A stretch of 64,000 nucleotides of DNA from CAZSSH01 sp964609825 (GTDB taxonomy: Bacteria; Verrucomicrobiota; Lentisphaeria; Victivallales; Victivallaceae): positions 558,001 to 622,000 of the forward strand of contig CAZSSH010000002.1 in assembly GCA_964609825.1 (NCBI GenBank), read 5' to 3'. The position numbers and the translations under genes were made by a program. Positions 16,526 through 25,931 of the stretch are shown piece after piece (the first letter of the stretch is position 1; each line of letters begins with the position of its first letter). Under the pieces are notes generated by a model. That model did no database searches. It was not told where the DNA came from and worked only from the letters and a program-made list of their open reading frames with translations.

Positions 16526-18066
16526 GCTTTGGCTCCCTTGCTCTGCTGCCGGCGAAATTCGGCGATGATGTTGACAAAGGCCTCCTCCATGTCTGCGGAG
16601 TGGCCGATCTGCCGGATTTCGTCGGCGGTGCCCGCGGCGGCGGACATGCCGTCCTGCATGATGATCATGGTGTCACAGTATTTGGCCTCGTCCAAAAAAT
16701 GGGTGGTGATGATTACCGCCACTCCGGCGTCGGCGAGCTCGGTGATCCGTTTCCAAAACTCCCGGCGGGTCATCGGGTCGGCGCCGCTGGTGGCTTCGTC
16801 CAAAAAGAGGATTTCCGGCTCATGCAGCAATGCGCAGGCCATGCTCAAACGCTGTTTGCACCCCAGCGGCAGTTTGCCGGTATTGCTGTGGCGGTAGTTT
16901 TGGAGGTCAAAGGCGTCGAGCGCCCACTCGATGCGCTCGCGGCGGCGTTTGCCCGCAAGACCGTAGGCGCCGCCGAAAAACCGGAGATTGTCGAGCACCG
17001 AGATGTCGCAATAGAGCGAAAATTTTTGCGCCATGTAGCCGATTTTTGCCCGTGCCGCCCCCCCGGCATGGCGGAGGTTGTAGCCCGCCACCTCAACGGC
17101 GCCGCCGTCGATCTCGGAAAGGCCGCAGAGCATGCGGAAGGTGGTGGTTTTGCCCGCCCCGTTGGCTCCCAGGAGGCCAAAGATTTCACCGCGGCGGACC
17201 GCAAAAGAGATGTGGTTGACCGCCACAAAGTCGCCGAATTTTTTGACGATATTGTCGGCCCGGAGCAGCACCGGCGCTTGCGGGGCGGGTGGGTGGAGCC
17301 GTATGAGAGGAGGAGCGACACGGCCGGAGAGCAGGACCTGAAAACCCTCCTCAAACGTCGGCTCCGGGCTGAATCCGGCCGCCTTGGCCCGCACCTGGGC
17401 AGGGGTCAGATCGGCCAGCAGCCGCCCGGCAAACAGCGTCAGCGTCCGGTCGCAATAGTCGGCCTCGTCCATATAGGCGGTGCTGACCAGCACGGTCATC
17501 TGCCGGGTATTGACGATCTGCCGCAAAATCGCCCACAGCTCGCGGCGGCTCAGGATGTCAACCCCCACTGTCGGCTCGTCGAGTACCATCAGCTCGGGCT
17601 CGGCGACCAGTGCGCAGGCAAGCGCGAGTTTTTGTTTCATCCCGCCTGAGAGTTTGCCCGCGTAACGGTCGCCGAAGCGGGACAGCCCGGTCATTTGCAG
17701 CAATTGGTCAAACCGAGAGCTTTGCAGCGCTTTGTCAACGGCATGGAGCTCGGCGTACAGATAGAGGTTTTCGAGGATGCTCAAATTTTCGTACAGACCG
17801 AATTTTTGCGGCATGTAAGCGACGCGGCTTTGGATTTCGGCGGCGTGTTTAATGGTGTCCAGGCCCCAGACTGCCACCGTGCCCGCCGTCGGCTTGAGCA
17901 AACAGGTAATCAGCCTCAGCAACGTGGTTTTGCCCGCGCCGTCCGGCCCCAAAAGACCGGTGATTCCGCCATGCGGGAGCTCAAAACTGATGTCGTCCAG
18001 CGCGCGGGTGGTGCCATTGGCGTCGGTAAATGTTTTGCACAGATGACTGCAGCTGACGACACTCAT
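16522..18066 (-). CDS. Fused dual-domain ABC transporter ATPase (YbhF-like)
   Basis: 514 residues with two nucleotide-binding domains. Domain 1: Walker A GPDGAGKTTLL, signature LSGGMKQKLALACAL and Walker B ELMVLDEPTVGVD. Domain 2: Walker A GANGAGKTTTF, a degenerate signature PLGCKQRLSMACALL and Walker B EILFLDEATSGADP. This tandem layout with an off-consensus second signature is typical of the YbhF branch. It energises the two ABC-2 permeases. It lies 2 bp after the HlyD gene and overlaps the next permease. Confidence 0.94.
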   Translation of the reverse strand: MSVVSCSHLCKTFTDANGTTRALDDISFELPHGGITGLLGPDGAGKTTLLRLITCLLKPTAGTVAVWGLDTIKHAAEIQSRVAYMPQKFGLYENLSILENLYLYAELHAVDKALQSSRFDQLLQMTGLSRFGDRYAGKLSGGMKQKLALACALVAEPELMVLDEPTVGVDILSRRELWAILRQIVNTRQMTVLVSTAYMDEADYCDRTLTLFAGRLLADLTPAQVRAKAAGFSPEPTFEEGFQVLLSGRVAPPLIRLHPPAPQAPVLLRADNIVKKFGDFVAVNHISFAVRRGEIFGLLGANGAGKTTTFRMLCGLSEIDGGAVEVAGYNLRHAGGAARAKIGYMAQKFSLYCDISVLDNLRFFGGAYGLAGKRRRERIEWALDAFDLQNYRHSNTGKLPLGCKQRLSMACALLHEPEILFLDEATSGADPMTRREFWKRITELADAGVAVIITTHFLDEAKYCDTMIIMQDGMSAAAGTADEIRQIGHSADMEEAFVNIIAEFRRQQSKGAKA

Positions 18067-18068
18067 GA

Positions 18069-19112
18069 TTACTTGACCTTGACTTGCGGAAAAGTTACTG
18101 TGGCGGGGGCGCCCAACTTGAGCACATTTTGCGGATCGTCAAGATAAACGCGGTACTCGTAGCTGAGCAATGTGCGCAACTCCGGGGTCTCGACATTTTT
18201 TGGGGTAAACTCGGCGTTGGGCGCAATATAGCCGACGCGGCCGTCAAATTCGCCGTCGGCGCCGTCGACGCGTATCTTGGCCGGATCGCCGAAGCGGACT
18301 TGCGGCAGCAGCGACTCGGGCATAAACACCCTTACCCATTTGGGGGAAGTCACCGCCAAAATCAGCACCGGTGTATTGGGAAAGGTCATTTCGCCGGGCT
18401 CCAGCAGCCGCTTGCGGACAATCCCGTCGCAGGGGGCGCGTAGCACCGTGTCCTTGAGCCGCTGCTCGCAGATCACCAACTGGGCGTTGCGCTGCTCAAG
18501 CTCGGCTTGCATTTGCTCAAGTTTTGCCTCGGCGATGGCGATGTCTTCGGCGCGGTTGCCGGTTTGCAACCGTTGCAAAAAACTTTGCGCCATCGTCAGT
18601 GCGGCCTGATAAAACAAATAATCCGCCTCGGCCAGCTCCATGGTTTGCACCGAGGAGGCTTTGGTGTCGAGGAGATGTTTTTGGCGCAGATACTCGTTTT
18701 GCAACGCCTTGGCTTTGGCGCCGAGAGCGGCCACGCCTCCCCGGGCGATGGCGATGTCCTCCAACCTTGAGCCGTTGCGCAGCTTGCCCAGCTCGGCGGA
18801 ACCCGCCGAGACGGCGGCGCGGGCTGCTGCGATCATCGCCCGGCTGGAGGTGATTTCGTGCTCGATGCGGACGGTTTCGAGCTTGGCCAGGACATCGCCT
18901 TTTTTGACAAAAGCTCCCTCTTCTGGGACAAATTCGGCGATGCGCTCGGAGAGCGAAAAAGCCAGATTGAGCCGCCGGTCATCAATGTTGCCCTGTAATA
19001 CGAGGGGATGGGGCGGCGGCAAAATAAATTTGGTAATTTGGGCGCGATACAGCCAGACTGCCAATAGCGGCACCATGATGATTACCGCGCCAATGATCCA
19101 TTTTTTGCTCAT
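18069..19112 (-). CDS. HlyD-family periplasmic membrane-fusion protein (YbhG-like)
   Basis: 347 residues with an N-terminal membrane anchor (MSKKWIIGAVIIMVPLLAVW). A split biotinyl-lipoyl domain (VPEEGAFVKKGDVLAKLET, then DTVLRAPCDGIVRKRLLEPG) brackets a long coiled coil (about 95-220) that contains the near-repeats LRNGSRLEDIAIARG and LQTGNRAEDIAIAEA. It links the inner-membrane ABC exporter to an outer-membrane channel. Its start overlaps the MarR stop (ATGA). Confidence 0.93.
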   Translation of the reverse strand: MSKKWIIGAVIIMVPLLAVWLYRAQITKFILPPPHPLVLQGNIDDRRLNLAFSLSERIAEFVPEEGAFVKKGDVLAKLETVRIEHEITSSRAMIAAARAAVSAGSAELGKLRNGSRLEDIAIARGGVAALGAKAKALQNEYLRQKHLLDTKASSVQTMELAEADYLFYQAALTMAQSFLQRLQTGNRAEDIAIAEAKLEQMQAELEQRNAQLVICEQRLKDTVLRAPCDGIVRKRLLEPGEMTFPNTPVLILAVTSPKWVRVFMPESLLPQVRFGDPAKIRVDGADGEFDGRVGYIAPNAEFTPKNVETPELRTLLSYEYRVYLDDPQNVLKLGAPATVTFPQVKVK

Positions 19113-19594
19113 AATATATTTTCATCCTGATGGTTGACAAAGACGGTTTGATAAAGTTTGTCCGCCATACTGACAAAGGACTGGCGCTCCTCCGGGGTGA
19201 AAGGAGCAAGCAATGCTTCGACTTTTTGCAATAAATGCGGCATGGTGCCGGTGAGCAGCTTTTGCCCTTTTGCTGAGAGTGTGATTTTGACGTACCGGCG
19301 GTTGTCGGGATCGACGGTGCGGCAGAGCAACTTTTTGCGGACGAGCCCGGAAACCAGCAGCGAGGCGGCGGATTTGTGAATGTTGAGCATGGCGGCAAAT
19401 TCATTTAACGAGATGCTCCGTCCGCAGCAGATTTGCTGATGGCTGACCAGCATCATTGCTTTGTTTTGGCGCGCGCTCAAATTATGCAGCGCGGTGTCGC
19501 TGATTTCCTCGACGGTTTGCAGAATTTTTTGATCGATGCGGGCCAATACCACGCACCAGTTTAAAAACGCCGAGAGCTCGGTCTCTGTAATCAT
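19109..19594 (-). CDS. MarR-family transcriptional regulator
   Basis: 161 residues with the winged helix at about 35-105: LSARQNKAMMLVSHQQI, ISLNEFAAMLNIHKSAASLL and the wing RKKLLCRTVDPDNRRYVKI, the DxxDxR-type motif of MarR. It is the first gene of the exporter operon, with AGGAG six bases before ATG 19594. It probably represses its own promoter and is released by a ligand that the pump exports. Confidence 0.94.
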   Translation of the reverse strand: MITETELSAFLNWCVVLARIDQKILQTVEEISDTALHNLSARQNKAMMLVSHQQICCGRSISLNEFAAMLNIHKSAASLLVSGLVRKKLLCRTVDPDNRRYVKITLSAKGQKLLTGTMPHLLQKVEALLAPFTPEERQSFVSMADKLYQTVFVNHQDENIL

Positions 19595-19633
19595 GATGGA
19601 CTCCTTGTTGATCGGTGATTGCCATTTGCTTAC

Positions 19634-19672
19634 AATATATATCTTTAAAACAGTTTTTCAAATAAACAGTTT
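19634..19672 (-). promoter_or_regulatory. marR-exporter promoter with two palindromic boxes
   Basis: Minus strand: TTGAAA (19656-19661), a 16-bp spacer and TATATT (19634-19639). The 9-mer AAACAGTTT, itself an AAAC-N-GTTT inverted repeat, occurs at 19648-19656 and at 19664-19672, 16 bp apart, bracketing the -35. This is the expected layout for MarR self-repression. Confidence 0.65.
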
Positions 19673-19741
19673 GATTTGTTAACAATTAATTTGCTAATAG
19701 CCCGGCCGGATGTAATTTTGGGCTTTTTTTGCGTCGGCGCC

Positions 19742-19769
19742 TTGCAATTTTGATTTGCTTTGATATATT
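19742..19769 (+). promoter_or_regulatory. Promoter of the methyltransferase gene
   Basis: TTGCAA (19742-19747), a 16-bp spacer and TATATT (19764-19769), 40 bases before ATG 19809. Confidence 0.6.
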
Positions 19770-19808
19770 GGATGATAAAGAGGATGCGGCAACAACGGGG
19801 GGTGTATC

Positions 19809-20369
19809 ATGAGTCACCAAGTCGAGAAGTTGGAGAATCCGGTCCGGGTGGGCGAACTCAATCCGGCGGCGACCTTGCTGCGGCTGGGGCTGGCCGATGA
19901 TGATGTGGTGTGCGACATCGGCGCCGGGACGGGCATTTTTTCCGTCGCGGCGGCCCGGCTGACCGTCAACATCATTTACGCGATTGACGTCAACGACGCC
20001 TTGCTCCAAAACTTGGCCGACAAGGTCCGCGCGCAAAATCTCACCAAAATCAAGATCATCAGCGCGGGCGATTTCAACTATCCGATCCCGGCCGCGTCGG
20101 TCAATATGGCGCTTTTGGTGACCGTCTTGCACGAGATCGACCAAAAAGCGGCGCTTTTTTGCGAAATCAACCGGATATTGAAGCTCAGCGGCACCTTGGC
20201 GGTGGTCGAGTTTAAAAAAGAGCCGACGCCCTACGGCCCGCCGTTGTCCGAGCGCCTCGGCGAGGAGGAAACGTGCGCCGTCTGCCGTCAGTACGGCTTT
20301 GTCGAGAAACAGCGCTTCCTCCTCGGCGAAAATCTCTACGCCATCGCCTTTGCCAAAGTTGGGGCGTAA
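19809..20369 (+). CDS. Class I SAM-dependent methyltransferase
   Basis: 186 residues. Motif I VCDIGAGTGIFSVAAARL (about 36-53), the motif II acidic residue in IIYAIDVND, and the motif post-I/IV region LLVTVLHEID are clear. The C-terminus ENLYAIAFAKV is usual for small UbiE-like methyltransferases. Substrate unknown. It is a single gene with its own promoter, converging with the GH38 gene and separated from it by 3 bp. Confidence 0.87.
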   Translation: MSHQVEKLENPVRVGELNPAATLLRLGLADDDVVCDIGAGTGIFSVAAARLTVNIIYAIDVNDALLQNLADKVRAQNLTKIKIISAGDFNYPIPAASVNMALLVTVLHEIDQKAALFCEINRILKLSGTLAVVEFKKEPTPYGPPLSERLGEEETCAVCRQYGFVEKQRFLLGENLYAIAFAKVGA

Positions 20370-20372
20370 GGT

Positions 20373-23300
20373 CTACTCCAGCAAAAAGGTCTTGATCTCA
20401 AAGGGTTTGAGTTTTAGCTCGGCCCGGCCGTCCGCAATCGGGTAATCGGCCTCATGCGTCCACTCCAATAAATTGGTCTCGGTCAATTTTTTTGCCCCCG
20501 GGATGATCAACGTGCCGGTGCTGTGGCGCCCCTTGGTTTCGATCACGCGCAATGTCCGCGCCTGACTATTTTCCGCCTTTTTCACAACTTCAAGCGAGAT
20601 GGCGCCGCTCTCGATTTTGGCCGCGGCCTGAATCTTGCCGGCATCCCGCCCGTCCGCCACCAAGGGCATGCGGTTGAGCTGCGCGGCTTCGGCCGCGACA
20701 TTGGAGTCCGAGAGTGTCCCGGGGTGCGGCAGCAGACTGTAAGTAAACTCATGCGCTCCCATATCGGCGTAAAAATCGGGGTATTTGGGCGAGCGCAGCA
20801 AACACAAATCAAGCGTATTATTTTTTACCTTGTACCCGTATTTGCAGTCGTTGAGCAACGCCACGCCGTAATCCGGCTCCGAAAGATCAGCGTAACGCAG
20901 ACAGGCGATTTCAAATTTGGCGCTGTCCCACGGCGTGTTGTCGACGGTCGGGCGGCGGAGCGCGGCGTACTGGATGTCGCAAGTGGTGTAATCGCTGTCG
21001 AGCGCCAGCGGAAACGCGACCCGCAGCATTTTGCGGTATTCGTGCCAGTCGACGCGATTGACAAAGTCGAGCCGCCGCGAGTGCCGGGGCAAGGTGATCT
21101 CCTGCACCATCGTCGAATTTTGGCCGATTTTGTACTCAAAAACAAGAGTGTGCCGCAAAGCGTTGTCGCGCCGGCCGCGCCATAATCCGGTTGGATTGCT
21201 GTGCTTTTCGCGCGTATAATATGACTCAATCTCCCATGCGTCCAAATTGGCCGGAAAATCGTTGTATAAGGTTAATATATTGCCGGGCAAACTTACAATC
21301 TCACGTTGAGCGACTTTGTCGAAAAGCTTGAGCAACCGTCCGTCGGCGGCAAATTCGTAACGGATAAACTCATTTTGCAGTACGCCGTCAAAGGTTTCGC
21401 TGACGGTCGCCGCGGCGGCGGGAGCAGCCGTCCGGCAAAGCGTGGTGATACCCGACGACGGCAGCCGGACCAAGGCATAGGTCCGGCCGTCGGTCACTTC
21501 ACACGGCAAACGGTTGCCGTCCCGGTCGGCGACGCCGCAAACACCCCATGACTGGGGTAGTGGCAAAATGTTGTAAAAGTCGCATCCCAAGGAGTTGACG
21601 GCCACGCAGCGGTCGGGGGCGGCTGCAAAAATCCGCGCCGCACTTTGCTCCAACAGCGTTTGACACCCGGCCAGAACTTCGGCGTATTCACGACTGGCGG
21701 TTTGATAAACCTCATGAATGGACGAGCCGGGTAAAACATCGTGAAACTGGTTGGTGAGCACGGTTTTCCACAGCCGGTCGAGCTCGGCTGCCGGGTAATC
21801 GGCCATCGTGCCGACCGCGGCCAGAAATTCGACCGCAAGCAGCATTTCCTCGCATCGCCGGTTGCCCTTTTTGGTCGCCGCCTGCGTGGTAAACGTGCCG
21901 CGGTGACACTCCAGATACAATTCACCGCGCCACTCGGCAAGTTCAAGGGAGTTGACGCGCTTTTGGAGGCGCTCAAAAAAGCGGTCGGCCCGGCCGAAGT
22001 TTACCTTGGGTGCTCCGTCAAGGTTGTGCTGGCGCATGCCGCGCGCGACGATGTCCTCGTTGGGACCGCCGCCGCCGTCGCCGACGCCGTACAAGGTGAT
22101 GTACTCGTCCAGCACGCCGCCCTCGATAAAGCGGTCTTGCGCCCGGAGCAAACGGTCGGACTCCAACAGCGAGTTGTAGGTGTCCTCGGGCGGGAAATGC
22201 GTGAGCACGCTGGAGCCGTCCACCCCCGTCCAGTAAAAAGTCTGGTGGGGAAACCCGTTGATTTTGCTCCAGGAAATTTTTTGGGTCAAAAAGTAATCGC
22301 AGCCCGATTTGCGGATGATCTGCGGCAGATTGGCGGAGTAGCCGAAAACATCGGGGAGCCAAAGATTTTTGACGTCAAAGCCGAATTCATCCATAAAGAA
22401 ATTTTTGCCGTGGACAAACTGGCGAATCATCGACTCGCCGGAGATCATGTTGCAGTCGGCCTCCACCCACATCCCGCCCTGGATTTCAAAACGGCCCTCC
22501 CGGACACGGGTCTTGATCCGCTCAAAAAGTTCGGGGTAGTGCTCCTTGACCATCGCGTAAAGTTTGGCCTGCGAGGCGCCGAAGACGTAATCCGGGTTTT
22601 GATCCATGATCGCCAGGGCGCTGGCAAAGGTGCGGGCGGCTTTGCGGATGGATTCGCGCATCGGCCAGAGCCATGCCACATCGATGTGCGCATGACCGAC
22701 CGCGGTGGTGGTGAGAGCGCTGGCGGCGGCGGGCAATGTCAACGCTATGGCGGTGACGGCGCGGGCCTGTCCGGCGTTGGCCGGATGGTAGCCGTAAACG
22801 TCAATCGCCTGATTTAGCACGGCCAGCAATCGCCGGTAACGATAGTCGCCGCGCTCGGCAAAATAGCTCATTTGCCCCTGCAATACGGTAAAATCGGTAT
22901 AGAGATCCCAGACTTCGCGGTGAAAGACGGCCAGCCGGAGCCGGGTGACGGTCCCCTCAAATTGGCCCAGCGGGTGCGGCGTATCCATTCGCGGGTCCTC
23001 GTCCTGATAAACGCCGAACAAATGATTGGCAGCGGCCTCAAGCCAGACGTCAATGATTTCTCCGGCCTGATAGCATTTGGGTAATACCATGCGCTCTTTG
23101 CGAAACGATGCGACGAAATGCGACGCTCCGCTGAGACCGTAACAGGGGGCCCCCGTTTCGTCAAACACCAGAATTTCGCCCCCCAGATAAATTCGCAGGC
23201 AAAGTTCCCGGCCGGCCATTGTTTCCGGTACCGGTGTTTGGATGTGAAACCAGGCGCTGGACCACATTTCGCCCCACTTATCCCCCTCGGCAACCGGCCG

Positions 23301-23456
23301 GTAAGCGAGATTCAACCGCTCTTGATACGGCACCGGCTCGGCGCTGGGCGCAAATACCGCCTCCAGCGGGATGCTCTCGCCGTAAATATCCTCTTTGAGG
23401 CGATTGATAAATGTTTCAACTCTGGTTTTTAACAACTTGATTTCTGACTCTGACAT
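20373..23456 (-). CDS. GH38 alpha-mannosidase
   Basis: 1027 residues from ATG 23456, which has AGGT upstream; an in-frame TTG 36 bases earlier is less likely. Retaining, metal-dependent alpha-mannosidase. The GH38 core shows GHAHIDVAWLW (His/Asp zinc ligands, about 255-263), GMWVEADCNMISGESMIRQ, and the nucleophile region LWLPDVFGYSANLPQ (Asp near 369). The C-terminal beta domains characteristic of the family follow. No signal peptide, so it acts in the cytoplasm, on imported mannosides. Last gene of the regulator-pseudopilin-GH32-GH42-GH42-GH38 operon, 87 bp after its neighbour. Confidence 0.95.
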   Translation of the reverse strand: MSESEIKLLKTRVETFINRLKEDIYGESIPLEAVFAPSAEPVPYQERLNLAYRPVAEGDKWGEMWSSAWFHIQTPVPETMAGRELCLRIYLGGEILVFDETGAPCYGLSGASHFVASFRKERMVLPKCYQAGEIIDVWLEAAANHLFGVYQDEDPRMDTPHPLGQFEGTVTRLRLAVFHREVWDLYTDFTVLQGQMSYFAERGDYRYRRLLAVLNQAIDVYGYHPANAGQARAVTAIALTLPAAASALTTTAVGHAHIDVAWLWPMRESIRKAARTFASALAIMDQNPDYVFGASQAKLYAMVKEHYPELFERIKTRVREGRFEIQGGMWVEADCNMISGESMIRQFVHGKNFFMDEFGFDVKNLWLPDVFGYSANLPQIIRKSGCDYFLTQKISWSKINGFPHQTFYWTGVDGSSVLTHFPPEDTYNSLLESDRLLRAQDRFIEGGVLDEYITLYGVGDGGGGPNEDIVARGMRQHNLDGAPKVNFGRADRFFERLQKRVNSLELAEWRGELYLECHRGTFTTQAATKKGNRRCEEMLLAVEFLAAVGTMADYPAAELDRLWKTVLTNQFHDVLPGSSIHEVYQTASREYAEVLAGCQTLLEQSAARIFAAAPDRCVAVNSLGCDFYNILPLPQSWGVCGVADRDGNRLPCEVTDGRTYALVRLPSSGITTLCRTAAPAAAATVSETFDGVLQNEFIRYEFAADGRLLKLFDKVAQREIVSLPGNILTLYNDFPANLDAWEIESYYTREKHSNPTGLWRGRRDNALRHTLVFEYKIGQNSTMVQEITLPRHSRRLDFVNRVDWHEYRKMLRVAFPLALDSDYTTCDIQYAALRRPTVDNTPWDSAKFEIACLRYADLSEPDYGVALLNDCKYGYKVKNNTLDLCLLRSPKYPDFYADMGAHEFTYSLLPHPGTLSDSNVAAEAAQLNRMPLVADGRDAGKIQAAAKIESGAISLEVVKKAENSQARTLRVIETKGRHSTGTLIIPGAKKLTETNLLEWTHEADYPIADGRAELKLKPFEIKTFLLE

Positions 23457-23543
23457 GATGACCTGCAAATTTCTGAAATTGCTTGATGACAAATACCAGG
23501 ACCGTTTTACCGGACGATCCGGCTTGGTTTACATACACATTAA

Positions 23544-25889
23544 TTATTTCTTTATGATCTCGGCGAAATTACAGGCATTGGCCTCGGTCGGCAGCGAAAA
23601 AATGAGAGTGCCTTTGGCGTTGACCACGATTTCCGAATGTGTTTGGTTTAAAAGATCCGTAACCTCATACCGGTCGTTTGGATTGAGCCGGTTGAGCTCA
23701 ATTTTGATCTGGCGCGGCGATGTTTGATCGTTTAGCACAGTGACAAAGAAATCGCCGCGATCATTGCCGGCGACCCCGGACTCATCCGCATTGGTCAGAA
23801 GTCGCCGATTTACGCCGTAGGCACTGAGCAATTGCTCAAAGATTTTATTGGCCTGAAAATCTTCTTTCAACACCTGAAAACCGATGACCACAGCCCAGCC
23901 TTTGCCCAACGGACGGGCGATCATCGCCGGAGCACCGTCACTCCATGTTGCCAATACCACATCATTGGCGCGGCTTGTGAGTTTAAATCCGTAGCGGTCC
24001 CCCGGCAAAATGGCGGTGCCGAAACGCACTTTGCGGCCATTGACGGGAAATTTCCACTTGCCTTTTGCATTTTTGGCATCAATATTGGGGATTGTGAACT
24101 CAAAGTAGTCCCGCTGCAATGCATATTTACGCCCGCCGTCCAGCTCATTGTAGGAGGTAAGCACATTGCTTATAAAGATCCCGCCGTCATTGACGAATTT
24201 GACGATGTCGCGACAAACTTGATCCTCAAGATACCAGCTGTTGGTATCAAAAAGTATTTTTTTATCCCCGGTATTGCCCTGATGCAAGAGATCTTCGTTG
24301 ACCAGATCGGCACTCCAGCCGGCAGTCAGCAATGCCAGATTCAGCTCCACGTGATTTTGGTAATAGGAGAAAAAATCGCCCCGCTCGTTGCTGCCCGGAT
24401 CTTTCCAGTTGCCGGAAGCCCATGCATCTTTCCAAAAGCTGGTCAAAGCAAAATCGTCATAAAGCATCCGGTAATTTTTACGGATCCGCCAGTATGGTTT
24501 GTATTTTGCCCAGCCGAAAAGATCGTCGCGCGACATTTGGCCGACATGATTGTATTCGCAAAAAGCGACCATGGCCGGATCGTATTTGATACAATGGGCA
24601 AACAACCGGGCAACGGCCGGTCGGCGGCAGGGGACATCGCCGCCCTCGGCGGAGGAAAGGACTCCGTAATTTTTGGTCAAAGGAGTGTTAAGCGAGAGGT
24701 GGATCGGCCACTCGGAAGCTTCATTGTGGATGGTTGCCCGGTATTTTTGTGCAAGCTGATAATAGCCGATTTGCTGAAATCCGGAGGTTTCTCCGTTTTC
24801 GACTTCGTAGCTCATGGCATACATCAGCCGGATCGGTTTCACCGGATCGTTGGCGCGGATCGCCTGCAGTATTGTTTCCATCGCCTCCAAGTGTTTGGCT
24901 TCGCAATATTTCAATGCCAAACGCCATAAGGTGATTGCCGACGGCCGGAGCGAACGGCCGAATTGCTGATCGGTGGGAAAGAGTATTGTTTGGTCGGGCA
25001 GAAATATTTTATCTTCCGGCAGCTCATAAAGTTTTACCAGTGATTCGCGGGTGCCGTAGCCGTTTTTTGCCAGAAACTCTTGAAATCCCCGCCGGGACGC
25101 CTCGGTTTTTCCCACATCGCCAATGTAGTAATGCAAACGCAGCACATAAGCAACCATGAGCTCATCCCCGGCCAGATGTTTGGCCATGGAGCCGTAAAAA
25201 TTTGCGGCCATTGCCACGGCCTTGGGGTCGCCGATGTCAAAATAAACCAACTCGCCCTGCACCCCGGAACGCGGGACAAAAGGAGGCATGTAGCGCCAGA
25301 ATGCGGGATAAAACATATAAGTTACCCCGGCCTCCCCGGCAATCCGGGAGATCCGGTCGATCGCCTCAAAGTTGCATGGCCCGTCGGGAGCTTGTTGAAA
25401 CCATTCCCAGTAAACTTCCGGGCTGACCGTATCAAAACCTTTGGCTTTCATATCCTTAAATTCACGCAACATGCGCACGTCGTCCTGGACATAGCAAATC
25501 ATTACGTTGCAGGGAATCTCATATTTCCCAAAGGTTTCGCCGGTCAGCGGCTGCTGCGGCAACTCGCCGAGCGAGGCAACTTCCATTTCCTGCAGTACGG
25601 TGCCGGTGCCGTTGCGAAGCACCAGTCGGCAAACTCCGGCCGGTGCATCGTTTGACACGCTGAAATCCGGCTGCGCGGAAGTCAGCGTTGTCTTGTGCAA
25701 AACTTTATTTCCGTATTTCAACTCCAAGGTCAACTCCGGTTGGCCGGTAAAGGCTTCGTTGGCGACTTTGCCGGTAAACGATTCCCCGGTATAGCTCCAA
25801 AAGGTATCGGTGGTGAGCAGCTCTGCCGCACCCGACAGCCGGGCGGACAAGCACAGTAAAAATATTGCAACCAATCGAAAAACTTTCAT
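23544..25889 (-). CDS. Exported GH42-like protein (tandem paralogue 2)
   Basis: 781 residues with a signal peptide (MKVFRLVAIFLLCLSARLSG). A short beta domain precedes a TIM barrel (about 125-450) and a GATase-like domain (DKKILFDTNSWYL). It is clearly homologous to the preceding gene (NVMICYxxD, GYxxRLHYY, EWPIH, EGGDVPCR and CEYNHVGQMSRDDLF are shared). The nucleophile-position Glu is present in IHNEASEWPIH. At the acid/base position, where related GH42-like enzymes have Glu, it reads LHYYIGDVGKT. Substrate unknown; the operon context suggests a mannose- or fructose-containing glycan. Confidence 0.78.
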   Translation of the reverse strand: MKVFRLVAIFLLCLSARLSGAAELLTTDTFWSYTGESFTGKVANEAFTGQPELTLELKYGNKVLHKTTLTSAQPDFSVSNDAPAGVCRLVLRNGTGTVLQEMEVASLGELPQQPLTGETFGKYEIPCNVMICYVQDDVRMLREFKDMKAKGFDTVSPEVYWEWFQQAPDGPCNFEAIDRISRIAGEAGVTYMFYPAFWRYMPPFVPRSGVQGELVYFDIGDPKAVAMAANFYGSMAKHLAGDELMVAYVLRLHYYIGDVGKTEASRRGFQEFLAKNGYGTRESLVKLYELPEDKIFLPDQTILFPTDQQFGRSLRPSAITLWRLALKYCEAKHLEAMETILQAIRANDPVKPIRLMYAMSYEVENGETSGFQQIGYYQLAQKYRATIHNEASEWPIHLSLNTPLTKNYGVLSSAEGGDVPCRRPAVARLFAHCIKYDPAMVAFCEYNHVGQMSRDDLFGWAKYKPYWRIRKNYRMLYDDFALTSFWKDAWASGNWKDPGSNERGDFFSYYQNHVELNLALLTAGWSADLVNEDLLHQGNTGDKKILFDTNSWYLEDQVCRDIVKFVNDGGIFISNVLTSYNELDGGRKYALQRDYFEFTIPNIDAKNAKGKWKFPVNGRKVRFGTAILPGDRYGFKLTSRANDVVLATWSDGAPAMIARPLGKGWAVVIGFQVLKEDFQANKIFEQLLSAYGVNRRLLTNADESGVAGNDRGDFFVTVLNDQTSPRQIKIELNRLNPNDRYEVTDLLNQTHSEIVVNAKGTLIFSLPTEANACNFAEIIKK

Positions 25890-25931
25890 TTTAATCTTTC
25901 CGTCGTTTTTTGTTGTTGTAAAAATATGATT

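Noticed and set aside
19699..19730. Terminator-like hairpin AGCCC...GGGCT followed by seven T on the plus strand
   Set aside because: No plus-strand gene lies upstream to terminate; the stem is only 5 bp with a 16-nt loop.
21741..22817. 358-codon plus-strand open frame
   Set aside because: Antisense to the GH38 gene, which has complete active-site motifs.
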